From positions 1-64,000 of IMG/VR virus record IMGVR_UViG_3300026488_000012: a stretch of 64,000 bases of DNA. One strand, written 5' to 3'. Every line of letters begins with the position of its first letter. The first letter of the stretch is position 1. The stretch is from a virus. Positions 15,200 through 23,720 of the stretch are shown here, piece by piece. A program made the translations under genes and the position numbers. The notes below the pieces were generated by a model. The model saw nothing but the letters and a program-made list of their open reading frames with translations. It did not search any database and was not told the DNA's origin.

Positions 15200-16534
15200 T
15201 TATATTCCAAGAGATCTTTTAATGGATTTAATAGCGTTTTCTAATTTAGATATTAGATTCCTTATGGTTGATGTATTTTTCGTGTTAACTCCGTTGAAGA
15301 GGTTATTTGTGTTATTTATAGTCTCGTCTAATGATTTCTTAGGTGTTTCCATAGAGTCTGGAGGATTTTTAACACTTAGTTTTTTAGGACTTTTAACGCT
15401 ACCAGCACTACCACCTCCTGATTTACATACACAACAACAAGGACAACTACCTGGTGATACGGTATCTGGGAAAAACCCTCCTGATAAGACTGTATTGCCA
15501 GCGATATTTATAGCAGTAGCTTTTATGGTTAAAGCAGCTCCTGCGTCTATCGTGATATTAGCATCTGCTTTAATTAGTATATTTCTACTTGTTATCTGTG
15601 TATTATTCTTAGAGTTCATAATTAAATCTTTATTAACTGCGTTAATGGTGATTTCATTATTCTTAGTAGCTAATAAGATATCGTTATCAGCTATCATTGA
15701 CATATGACAGGTCGAATACATTTCAAAGGTACTCTCGCAACTACCTGCATTTACATCGGCGTCTATAGTTAGGAAATTACCTTTATGATCTGTATAAGAA
15801 TATAAACTACCATACCCTATAAATAGTCCATTATATTTCGGTTTATCTCCATCCATAAAAACATTTAAATTAAAAGATGGTTTAGATGGATCATTGACGA
15901 TAGATACTGAATTAGTGTATTCTACATTACAATCAGAGCCATGTGAATGTATCCATAGTTTCTTTTCTACTTCTCCGCTTGAGGTAGATTTATTTTTTAT
16001 AAATAATCTTTCCCAGAAATAGATATCTGTTTCTCCTAACTTATATAGCATAACAAAATCACCTACATCCAAACAGGGAGGAGAGACAGTTCCGGAAGTC
16101 TCAGTCCTTAAAAATTGTGCTTCTACTACTCTATCTTCTATTACGGTATATTCTATAGGTTCTGTTCTTTCATAGTCTTTACTAGAATCTATTACTAATT
16201 CTGATTCCTCTACATCTCCGTATTTAATAGGATAAACCTTTATATCGAGTTTCCTTTCTACAGGTTCTTTGAGTTTAAGTATTAACTCCATTAATTTATT
16301 TTTATCTATGGTTTTAGACATTAATCCGTTATCTAAGATATAGTTTATTATTAAACCCTCTAAGTCATACGACTGTTTATATAAAGGAGACTCTTCTATA
16401 GGATAAACTTTTACAACACTATCACATTTACCTGGATTCTGGTTCGATTCAACTACTAGACCTATACTATATGGTCTTAATATACTCGTATAATCCTTCC
16501 TAAAGGAAGTATATAAATCCTTACCTATATACAT
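15200..16534 (-). CDS. Baseplate central spike, gp5/VgrG-type
   Basis: A 444-residue protein likely to form the tip of the contractile tail. Residues about 145-185 (PPCLDVGDFVMLYKLGETDIYFWERL) look like the OB-fold-like domain of spike proteins. Residues about 250-350 show short repeating strands (MSMIADNDILLATKN, EITINAVNKDLIMNS, NTQITSRNILIKADA, NITIDAGAALTIKAT), the pattern of the triple-stranded beta-helix of T4 gp5 and VgrG. After it comes a Cys cluster, CPCCCVC (about 356-363), then a Gly/Ser linker and a charged C-terminal helix. The N-terminal 140 residues are unique. SD AAGGAG; a late-type promoter lies upstream. Confidence 0.7.
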   Translation of the reverse strand: MYIGKDLYTSFRKDYTSILRPYSIGLVVESNQNPGKCDSVVKVYPIEESPLYKQSYDLEGLIINYILDNGLMSKTIDKNKLMELILKLKEPVERKLDIKVYPIKYGDVEESELVIDSSKDYERTEPIEYTVIEDRVVEAQFLRTETSGTVSPPCLDVGDFVMLYKLGETDIYFWERLFIKNKSTSSGEVEKKLWIHSHGSDCNVEYTNSVSIVNDPSKPSFNLNVFMDGDKPKYNGLFIGYGSLYSYTDHKGNFLTIDADVNAGSCESTFEMYSTCHMSMIADNDILLATKNNEITINAVNKDLIMNSKNNTQITSRNILIKADANITIDAGAALTIKATAINIAGNTVLSGGFFPDTVSPGSCPCCCVCKSGGGSAGSVKSPKKLSVKNPPDSMETPKKSLDETINNTNNLFNGVNTKNTSTIRNLISKLENAIKSIKRSLGI

Positions 16535-16550
16535 ACCTATTCTCCTTGAA

Positions 16551-16567
16551 GCCGTTAATTCAAAGTA
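16551..16567 (-). promoter_or_regulatory. Late-type (class II) promoter of the spike gene
   Basis: Minus strand TACTTTGAATTAACGGC, 17 bases before the start codon; close to the element at 58109-58123 (GCTTGAAATTAACGT). Confidence 0.5.
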
Positions 16568-16635
16568 TCAATTTCCATCATAAATTAAGCAATCTTAACA
16601 TCTACTGAAACAATAACAGTTAATAAGGATAGAAT

Positions 16636-19056
16636 ATGATAGTAAAAGAAATAACATTAAATAAATATAAGAGAATGAGTAACCTCCTAGTAGATAAAAT
16701 CACTTATAAACCTAATAAACGAATACAGATAATAATAGGTAGTAACGGAATGGGCAAATCATCTTTATTAAAAGAACTTATACCTAACGCTGAGAACCTC
16801 AAAAATGAATATAAAGAGAACGGTTATAAGAAACTAGTTATCAAACATAGAAACAGTGAGTATGTTATCACTTATACCAGAGATGATAACAGTTATTCTA
16901 TTACAAGGGATGGTGTAGAGCTTAATCAGTCGTTAAATGTTAAAACATTTAAAACCATCTTAGAAAAAGAGTTTAATATAAACAAACACATACACCAGTT
17001 ATTAATAGGAGATATATCTTTCTCTAATATGTCTACAACAATGAGGAAAGTATGGCTGACTGAAATCTTATCAGATACCAACTTTGAATTCGGATTAAAT
17101 CTTTATAATAAAACAAGAGAACGTATAAAGACAATAAACTCTGTTATAAAGATGTTTGAGAGTAAACTACTTAATAAGTCTAAAGAGTTAGAAGAGATGA
17201 AAAACGTTAACCTAGCAGAGATAGAAAGAAACATATCTGTTTTGGAAGATTCTAAAAGAAAGATTCTAACTGACATAAAAACAAATATAAAGACATATGA
17301 CAGAGAAATGTTATTAAATAAACTCGAAGAGTATTTAAAGCTTTATGAGAGATACAGTAATGTTAAATATGTAGATAACTTAGAAAGTAGAATAGAAAAC
17401 CTAATCTCTGAGATAGAACACTTAGAAGGCAAGAAGAAGACTATACACGATTCACTAACAATGGTAAATGAGTTATTAGACAACATAAAGATGGTAACAG
17501 AGCTAGAGAATAAGAAACTTAAACTCGAAAAAGAGTTAATAGAGTTTAACGAGAAGTATGTAGAAGACTTAGAATTAAGTATGGATGACATACTTTATCT
17601 GTTAGACAATATAACAGACGATTTGTATATATTAAACAATTTCTTTGGTGAATTAAAAACATTAGATATTGATACAAAGGACTTACCTAAATTAGAAGAG
17701 GATTTAATAAATACACAAAAAAATAAAGAATCATTAACATCTAAACTCATCAAGATTGAAACTGAATTAGAACATATGAATAAAGCAAAAGAGAATAAAG
17801 TAGTATGTGATAAATGTGGTAATGTTATAATACCTGGATTTAGTAGGGATAGATACAAACAACTAGAAGAAGAACACGATAGGTTAATTAACCATCTTAA
17901 AAAACTTGATGATACCATAAACACACTTAACAATAAAATAGAAACTATTAAGAGGAAAAGAGATATCATAAATAATATTAAATCATTTGTAACTGAACAT
18001 AACATATATCTTAAATTGTTTAAGAAATGGTTAAATGGTAAAACATTTGAGGAAGGATATAGAGACATAGAGCTAAGGCTTACAGAACTTAACAATTTCA
18101 TCAATACTTACAACAATGAGATACTTAAATACTTTAGTCTTAAAAAACTGAAAGATAAGTTATCCAACATAAAGGACCTTAAATTAAACAATAAAGAAAA
18201 CCTTTTAGAACGATATAAAAAACTGAGTGAAGACTATAATAAAATAGTAGATGAATTTAATAACAGAAAGAAAGAGCTGAAACATTTAAAATCTATAGAA
18301 AAAGCAAACAGGGATAAAATATTATACTTAACTAAATTAGAAAAAGGATTGAAGGTATTAGGTAAGAACAGAATTAATGAATACCAGGAGTTGAAGAATG
18401 AGTTTCTGAAAAAACTATTGAGAGTAGTAGAAGACTTATTGAAACAAGAAACCATTAAACTATCAGATATAAAAACTATAGAAAATGAAGTTATTAACAT
18501 TAAGAATGATATATTAGAACTAAATAATAGACTTAAGGTGTTAAAGTTATTAGAAAAAGCATTATCACCTAAGACCGGTATATTAGCTAAAGGACTACTT
18601 AATTACATAAACAATTTCATAGATGAGTTAAATAAAGTAATTGACTCCATATTCGACTATGATTTAAAAATTAAACATATAGATTTGGACGAGGATAAGT
18701 TAGATTTTAACTTTAAACTAATGGTTAAGAAAGTAAACATCATACCTGATATAAGTAAAGGAAGTAGCGGTATGAAGGAAGTAATAGATTTAGCATTTAG
18801 GTTAGTGGCTATGAAGATGTTAAATCTTACTAACTATCCACTTATACTGGATGAATTCGGTAGAACTATGGACCCTATACATAGAAAGAAAGCATATGAC
18901 TATATAAGCGATATAGCTACTGATTTTAGTAATGTATTTATAACAAGTCACAATGACGACGTAATAACTAGATTCCCTAATGCTGAACTGGTTATTTTAG
19001 ACAGAGAACATTATAATCTACCTAATGTAAAAAATACAGCACTAGTTAAGGGGTAG
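16636..19056 (+). CDS. Rad50/SbcC-like recombination ATPase (T4 gp46 type)
   Basis: An 806-residue SMC-family ATPase that would work with an Mre11/SbcD-like nuclease (not in this window) in DNA end processing. Visible landmarks: Walker A GSNGMGKSS (35-43); a long coiled coil (about 170-650) split by a zinc-hook CDKCG (C391, C394); an ABC signature region SKGSSGMKEVIDLAFRL (about 707-723); Walker B PLILDEFGRT (D739, E740); and a downstream ITSHND switch. Both ends come together to form the ATPase head. SD AAGGA. The coiled coil is shorter than in bacterial SbcC (over 1000 residues), as in phage forms. Its stop codon abuts the convergent structural gene at 19057. Confidence 0.9.
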   Translation: MIVKEITLNKYKRMSNLLVDKITYKPNKRIQIIIGSNGMGKSSLLKELIPNAENLKNEYKENGYKKLVIKHRNSEYVITYTRDDNSYSITRDGVELNQSLNVKTFKTILEKEFNINKHIHQLLIGDISFSNMSTTMRKVWLTEILSDTNFEFGLNLYNKTRERIKTINSVIKMFESKLLNKSKELEEMKNVNLAEIERNISVLEDSKRKILTDIKTNIKTYDREMLLNKLEEYLKLYERYSNVKYVDNLESRIENLISEIEHLEGKKKTIHDSLTMVNELLDNIKMVTELENKKLKLEKELIEFNEKYVEDLELSMDDILYLLDNITDDLYILNNFFGELKTLDIDTKDLPKLEEDLINTQKNKESLTSKLIKIETELEHMNKAKENKVVCDKCGNVIIPGFSRDRYKQLEEEHDRLINHLKKLDDTINTLNNKIETIKRKRDIINNIKSFVTEHNIYLKLFKKWLNGKTFEEGYRDIELRLTELNNFINTYNNEILKYFSLKKLKDKLSNIKDLKLNNKENLLERYKKLSEDYNKIVDEFNNRKKELKHLKSIEKANRDKILYLTKLEKGLKVLGKNRINEYQELKNEFLKKLLRVVEDLLKQETIKLSDIKTIENEVINIKNDILELNNRLKVLKLLEKALSPKTGILAKGLLNYINNFIDELNKVIDSIFDYDLKIKHIDLDEDKLDFNFKLMVKKVNIIPDISKGSSGMKEVIDLAFRLVAMKMLNLTNYPLILDEFGRTMDPIHRKKAYDYISDIATDFSNVFITSHNDDVITRFPNAELVILDREHYNLPNVKNTALVKG

Positions 19057-19072
19057 TTACCCCTTAACTAGT
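19041..19072. terminator. Bidirectional terminator hairpin
   Basis: ACTAGTTAAGGGG (19041-19053) pairs with 19060-19072. The 3' arm lies within the coding end of the convergent minus-strand gene. Confidence 0.8.
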
Positions 19073-19656
19073 TTACTTAAAATATTGACTTGTTTACTTA
19101 GTATCTTGTTAATCTTCTCACACTCTTTAAGTCTAACAAAAACAGACCTTAGTGATTTCATTTTAGTTTTTCTTTTTTTAGTTAATAACTCACTATCTTC
19201 CCTGGTTACTTTAATAACAGGAGAGGCATCTATAAGTTTAACAGTAGCGTCTATACCTAGCTCTTGTAATGTTAAATCTTTTAGTTCATCTAGAAAATAT
19301 GACAAATCCTCATTATCTCTTATTAAATCCAGGTCTATAGCAATAATTTTTTTCCTATAGTTAACTCCTGTTATATCAGGAACACTTAATATAAAACTAA
19401 CAGGTACTGCATAATAGTTGCCATCCGAATCATTAAACTCTACTATAGGTATGTTGTTAATTACATCGTTTTTGTAATTAGTCTCGGGTATACCTAAAGG
19501 TTTATATACATACTCATAGACATCTACGCCTGATATGGACAGATTCTCTATACTCCTTATCCCTTGTACCACTAATTCTGTTCCCGGGATATGCTCATTA
19601 ACAGGAGGTGAAAATGTAAACAATCCTTTTGTTCCTATATACGGTATATATGTCAT
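19057..19656 (-). CDS. Probable virion structural protein
   Basis: A 199-residue protein with a beta-rich N-terminal half (GLFTFSPPVNEHIPGTELVVQGIRSI) and a Lys-rich helical C-terminus (KKRKTKMKSLRSVFVRLKECEK). No enzymatic motif. It is last in a minus-strand cluster (21489 to 19057) that also carries the RuvC-like resolvase, with SD AAGGAG. Segment style (GTELVVQG, VPVSFILSV) resembles phage baseplate or tail components, but the assignment is inference. Confidence 0.6.
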   Translation of the reverse strand: MTYIPYIGTKGLFTFSPPVNEHIPGTELVVQGIRSIENLSISGVDVYEYVYKPLGIPETNYKNDVINNIPIVEFNDSDGNYYAVPVSFILSVPDITGVNYRKKIIAIDLDLIRDNEDLSYFLDELKDLTLQELGIDATVKLIDASPVIKVTREDSELLTKKRKTKMKSLRSVFVRLKECEKINKILSKQVNILSKLVKG

Positions 19657-19665
19657 ATCTACTCC

Positions 19666-20238
19666 TTACCAGATACTTATTAAAGCTTCTTTTCTATTTT
19701 TTAATTTGTTATATAAAACGTACGTTATAGCTACTGCATCGAACTCATGTTCTGTTAGTTTTGATACATCAACGAACTTATGTATGAAATCCATAGACTT
19801 AACAGAATCCTCTGTTCCTTTTTTATTATAATAGAATTCATTACTCATCATCCGTTTAACATATAGTGGTGCAAACTTAACAATTTTTGCTTCTTTATAA
19901 GTATTGTAGTATGCTAACTCTATAGTCTGTATAACTCTTGATAACGGTAAAAATGATGAAATCTTTCTAATATTTATAAAAGCACTTTCTATGGCTAACA
20001 TATTTATATAATACTTGTTAAATATCTCGGTAAAAAGATTATGGATATAAATGTTCTTATATGTATGTTTATCTATGGAATCAGGTATTCTTAGATTAGA
20101 TAAATCTAATGTTTCGGTATGGACATCGGTTATTTCGAAATCTTCAGGATTTATGGTAAATATTGAGACTCCTATAAAATTTGTACTTGGGTCTATACCC
20201 ATAATTTTAATATCATTGACAGTTCTTACTGGATTCAT
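19666..20238 (-). CDS. RuvC-like Holliday junction resolvase
   Basis: A 190-residue RNase H-fold nuclease that would cut branched DNA during recombination or before packaging. Motifs in order: GIDPSTNFIGVSI (14-26) with catalytic D16; LAIESAF (81-87) with E84; and EHEFDAVAITYV (163-174) with D167 near the C-terminus. This matches the RuvC D-E-D pattern, and the length is close to RuvC (about 170). It begins 26 bases inside the end of the upstream structural gene, so the two are translationally coupled. The SD (AAGGAAAG) is inside the upstream coding sequence. Confidence 0.8.
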   Translation of the reverse strand: MNPVRTVNDIKIMGIDPSTNFIGVSIFTINPEDFEITDVHTETLDLSNLRIPDSIDKHTYKNIYIHNLFTEIFNKYYINMLAIESAFINIRKISSFLPLSRVIQTIELAYYNTYKEAKIVKFAPLYVKRMMSNEFYYNKKGTEDSVKSMDFIHKFVDVSKLTEHEFDAVAITYVLYNKLKNRKEALISIW

Positions 20239-21076
20239 CTTCTTTCCTTAACGGTATCAGTTCACCGCCTCCTAACTCAACATCGAACTTAATGTTAGGA
20301 GAATCTAATACTTGTAAGTCTAAGTTTACATCTATAAAAAATCCCACCTGTGTAAATACCGATTCAAGACTACCGTCTGGTAACTCATAATCTATACCGG
20401 TACAGAATCCTATTTCCGTTATAAGCGTATCTTCTAACTCTAATATATTTTTTACATTATATAACTCCTCTAGTTCGTCTTTATCTAGTTGGAATGGAAC
20501 TCTTATAACATTTACAGCAAACTTAGTATTTTCAAGATTAACTAAGTCGTTGTTCTTATCTGGTTTTGGTGATAAAATGTCGTCTCTATATGTGTTAAGT
20601 ATCTTAGCTGATGGTATAACCTCTGAATAGTCTATATAGAGTATCTCTGGTCTATACCATATATTACTCATATCTAATTTTTTCATATAGTAGAGAGCAT
20701 ATCTGGTTCCTTTTATATTCTCTTCTACTCTTAGTCTATAGTTTTTTCTTGTCTCAGATATAAGGTCGTCGCTAACTGGTCTTATTATAAAAGGTATATG
20801 CTCGTATAAAGCAGCGTCTAAAGGACTATGTTTACCCACTTTTAAATTTAATAAATTAGAATTAACTACTTCTTTACCTCCTCTACCTATAACAACACCT
20901 GATATGGTAGGATATCTGTAGTTCTCATTAGTTATATATTCAAACTGAGAATGTTCTAAGACGTTAAATTTTTCATTAAGAGTTGTATTTGGTAAAGGAT
21001 AATAGTTTATACCAAACATCATACAGGTTTGAAGTTTAAGATTATAAATGGTCCTTGTAGAATTATAAACGTTCAT
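20213..21076 (-). CDS. Probable virion structural protein
   Basis: A 287-residue beta-rich protein without a recognised enzymatic motif. It includes SGVVIGRGGKEVVNS, HIPFIIRPVSDDL and ITEIGFCTGIDYELPDGSL, with a C-terminus that reads like a strand-rich tail or baseplate component (TQVGFFIDVNLDLQVLD). Its start overlaps the stop of the upstream 137-residue gene (ATGA), and its own end overlaps the resolvase start, making a tightly coupled three- to four-gene unit. Confidence 0.6.
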   Translation of the reverse strand: MNVYNSTRTIYNLKLQTCMMFGINYYPLPNTTLNEKFNVLEHSQFEYITNENYRYPTISGVVIGRGGKEVVNSNLLNLKVGKHSPLDAALYEHIPFIIRPVSDDLISETRKNYRLRVEENIKGTRYALYYMKKLDMSNIWYRPEILYIDYSEVIPSAKILNTYRDDILSPKPDKNNDLVNLENTKFAVNVIRVPFQLDKDELEELYNVKNILELEDTLITEIGFCTGIDYELPDGSLESVFTQVGFFIDVNLDLQVLDSPNIKFDVELGGGELIPLRKEDESSKNCQ

Positions 21077-21489
21077 CAGTTACCCCTTATCTCTTCTAAA
21101 GATATTTCTTCATAGCCTATTTTGTCTTCACCAGGTACTACTTCTATAGGTATCTCATCACTTACTTCTATCTGTTTATATTCGTTAGAAACATCTACGG
21201 GTTCTTTTTTACTTAAGTTAATGAGTAGTTCTTTAACCATAGCAGTGACATTGTTATTGTTATCATCTTCTTGTTTTTTAAGTCTTCTATCTACTCTACC
21301 TAAAACATTAGCATCCATAGCGTTTAGTACTTCGTTTAAGACACGTATGTCCCTACTATTAACAGGTACTCCATCCTTTGTTAATTCATCCACTATCTTC
21401 TCTCTTATACTAAGGGTCTTATTTAATATTCTCATCTCTTCTGGTAAGAATAACTCTGTATCTGGTGTGTTAATTATTTCTAAATCCAT
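21076..21489 (-). CDS. Unknown, first gene of a minus-strand unit
   Basis: A 137-residue acidic protein, helical in the first half (ILNKTLSIREKIVDELTKDG, VLNEVLNAMDANVLGRVDRRLKKQ) and disordered and Glu-rich at the end. It overlaps the next gene by four bases. A late-type TGAATTAA lies upstream on the minus strand near 21525. Function unknown; a structural or assembly role would suit its neighbours. Confidence 0.6.
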   Translation of the reverse strand: MDLEIINTPDTELFLPEEMRILNKTLSIREKIVDELTKDGVPVNSRDIRVLNEVLNAMDANVLGRVDRRLKKQEDDNNNNVTAMVKELLINLSKKEPVDVSNEYKQIEVSDEIPIEVVPGEDKIGYEEISLEEIRGN

Positions 21490-21582
21490 AGGTAATCCTT
21501 TTTTACCGGTGATTTTTCTATTGAACTTAATTCAGTTTATACCGGGTATTAGTTAATGTAAATAGTTATTCAAGGAGAAATT

Positions 21583-22089
21583 ATGTTAACGTTTTTGAAG
21601 AAATTAGTAAGAGGGAGTCCATTAGACCAGATATTAAAATTAAAAAATGAGAATAACTACAAGTATAGAGAATTATTAGTAAAATACCTCTCCAAAATAG
21701 ATTATGAAGTTTTTAATCCTGAGAGTAAAAACAAGAGAATTAAAATTAATACTTTCCACGCATTCATAGACGATTACATAGAAGACGTGTATCATCTTCT
21801 TGAATATAATTTTAATAAAGCTATCTCTAATTCTGTTTTTAATAAAACAAAGAAAGAGATATATTATTACGATTTCTTTATAGATAAAAAGAGATGGGAG
21901 TTTATCGACTGGAAGAAATCAATACACGAATATTTAGAGATATATATAGGACTTGTGGAGTTGTTCTATATCTCTAAAGAATTAATGGAATCGGGACAAG
22001 ATTTTTTAATTTTCAAAGTTTTAAATTATTATCTTACTAATATGGAAGAAATCATTCTTCCGATTTTATTAAATAATGAAAGGAGGTAA
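21583..22089 (+). CDS. Unknown protein of a three-gene cluster
   Basis: A 168-residue protein, aromatic- and Lys-rich and mainly helical (HAFIDDYIEDVYHLLEYNFNKA, YLEIYIGLVELFYISKELM). No motif, signal or membrane helix. SD CAAGGAG. It is first of three same-strand small genes (21583, 22096, 22505) with tiny gaps or overlaps, so they form one operon. Confidence 0.7.
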   Translation: MLTFLKKLVRGSPLDQILKLKNENNYKYRELLVKYLSKIDYEVFNPESKNKRIKINTFHAFIDDYIEDVYHLLEYNFNKAISNSVFNKTKKEIYYYDFFIDKKRWEFIDWKKSIHEYLEIYIGLVELFYISKELMESGQDFLIFKVLNYYLTNMEEIILPILLNNERR

Positions 22090-22095
22090 GTATGT

Positions 22096-22512
22096 ATGTA
22101 TATTAAACCGATTATATTAGACGCTCTAGAAGAAGCGGAGAAATTATTAACACGTGTAGAGGAAGGTATAATTAAATATGTTGTAGAAAACTTAAATCTT
22201 AACAGCTTGTATTATACAAGCGTAAAATTTATAGACCGAATAAATGAACTCGGTCGGGAATATTCGAAAATATACTTCAACAATGATGAAGTATACAGGG
22301 CCCTGTATACAGACATATCGACAAAGATAAAGACGTTTATTACGATAAACGGTTTAGAGAAAAGAATAAAAGAAGAATTGAATATACGTCTATCGCTATT
22401 AGATAAGATTTATATAGACAAGGATGTCGTCGACGTATTTCTAATAGCACCTGTATATCTCTTAATTTACAAAAAATTATTATACGACGATAAAGGAGAC
22501 AAAAATGAGTAA
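22096..22512 (+). CDS. Unknown protein of a three-gene cluster
   Basis: A 138-residue mainly helical protein, similar in style to its upstream neighbour. SD AGGAGG (22081-22086) serves the ATG at 22096; an ATG at 22092 is closer but runs into a stop after four codons, so it is excluded. Its end overlaps the next gene by eight bases. Function unknown. Confidence 0.7.
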   Translation: MYIKPIILDALEEAEKLLTRVEEGIIKYVVENLNLNSLYYTSVKFIDRINELGREYSKIYFNNDEVYRALYTDISTKIKTFITINGLEKRIKEELNIRLSLLDKIYIDKDVVDVFLIAPVYLLIYKKLLYDDKGDKNE

Positions 22513-22903
22513 GGGTACTAGATTAGAGGAACTTAAAAAACTAAGTTACGAAGGTACTGCTAGTGATGAGCACGGAATCTTAGCTAAACTATGGAGGAAG
22601 ATACTATTAGAGAACAAACTAATAAACCAGTTACTATTTAATATTAACAAGTATGAGAGGACACCAGGTCCTAAGAAGAAAAATAAGTCTGTTATAATAA
22701 AGTCAGTAATTGACTCCAGAATAAGCTTTAAAACATTTCTATTTCTACTCTTCGAAATACTAAGAGTAAAAAAGGTTAAAATTAGAGTAGAGATAGATTT
22801 CGGTATGAAGACATCTGCGCACGAAATCGAAATAACTGCAGATGATTATAAAAAAGGTACGGTTGAAGAAGAAGAAAAAGATGAGAAAAATAATAAGAAA
22901 TAA
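22505..22903 (+). CDS. Unknown protein of a three-gene cluster
   Basis: A 132-residue protein beginning inside the end of the 22096 gene, with SD AAAGGAG in that gene. A basic centre (GPKKKNKSVIIKSV) is followed by a hydrophobic helix (FKTFLFLLFEILRV), a beta-like stretch and an acidic tail. No known family. Confidence 0.7.
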   Translation: MSKGTRLEELKKLSYEGTASDEHGILAKLWRKILLENKLINQLLFNINKYERTPGPKKKNKSVIIKSVIDSRISFKTFLFLLFEILRVKKVKIRVEIDFGMKTSAHEIEITADDYKKGTVEEEEKDEKNNKK

Positions 22904-22904
22904 A

Positions 22905-22930
22905 GTTGTTATTATCTTACTAAATTGCAA
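22905..22930 (+). promoter_or_regulatory. Early-type (class I) promoter candidate
   Basis: TATCTTACTAAATTGCAA (22913-22930), identical to the core before the shell-protein candidate, including the following AAATTTAAGAAAAGGAG leader. Confidence 0.65.
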
Positions 22931-22956
22931 AACAAATTTAAGAAAAGGAGCTAACA

Positions 22957-23700
22957 ATGAATAGAACAGAAGTAAGAATAAATCTACCATTTAACAATAT
23001 CTACATCCCAGGTGAAGATTTTGAAAATAATGTACTTGATGTTAAAATAAAAAATGAAGACAGAGAATTAAACTTAGGTGATTACCTATCTATCACGTAT
23101 CCTAGATATTTCATCAGCTTTTTAGGACCTGTTAAAACAGTTAAACAAGCTCTTGTATATATGAATAGTAACACAATGCCTGTTGAACTATTAAATAGTT
23201 ACTACTTCTTAACATACAGTAAAATAGAAAAACATGAAAGAAAAACACATAATGTTCCAAACTACAAGTCGCTTATGTTATACTTAATTATAGATAGTAT
23301 ATTTGCGCATAGAGAGTTAGTGGAACTTATCTTTAAAGAAATGGAAGAAGGTATACTAAAAGACCTTGATAACGTATATCTAATTCCTACACATAAAATA
23401 ATAAGTGGAGTTATCGAGAAGGAGGTTAGTTATGAAAAGGGTAAAATCTATGCAAGAATGACAAAGAAGGTATTAAGATATATGAATAATACCCTACAAG
23501 TTCTTAAAGAGGATACGGAAGACTCTGTATACAAAACAATAAAAGACTTAGAATTAGAAAAATATAAAGCTATTAAGAATCACGTCAAAGAACAGGCTAT
23601 AGAAGATACTAAGGATAAAGTAGTAGAACCTGTCCTCAAAGGCGTGAGGGGAGCCAAAGAATTAACAAAAGAAGAATTTTATAAACTATGGACGAGATAA
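22957..23700 (+). CDS. Unknown early protein
   Basis: A 247-residue protein with SD AAAAGGAG. The N-terminal third is beta-like (EVRINLPFNNIYIPG), the middle helical (YKSLMLYLIIDSIFAHRELVELI), and the C-terminal third a charged helix. It has the same promoter and leader as the chimallin candidate, so similar timing and level are expected. No enzymatic motif recognised. Confidence 0.75.
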   Translation: MNRTEVRINLPFNNIYIPGEDFENNVLDVKIKNEDRELNLGDYLSITYPRYFISFLGPVKTVKQALVYMNSNTMPVELLNSYYFLTYSKIEKHERKTHNVPNYKSLMLYLIIDSIFAHRELVELIFKEMEEGILKDLDNVYLIPTHKIISGVIEKEVSYEKGKIYARMTKKVLRYMNNTLQVLKEDTEDSVYKTIKDLELEKYKAIKNHVKEQAIEDTKDKVVEPVLKGVRGAKELTKEEFYKLWTR

Positions 23701-23720
23701 CTCGTCCATAGTTATTTTTT
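23684..23720. terminator. Bidirectional terminator hairpin
   Basis: AACTATGGACGAG (23684-23696) pairs with CTCGTCCATAGTT (23701-23713), with a T-run on the plus side. Confidence 0.85.

Noticed and set aside
16433-16462. TGGTTCGATTCAAC resembles the T-arm of a tRNA.
   Set aside because: No cloverleaf or acceptor stem can be formed around it, and it lies in the coding sequence of the spike protein.
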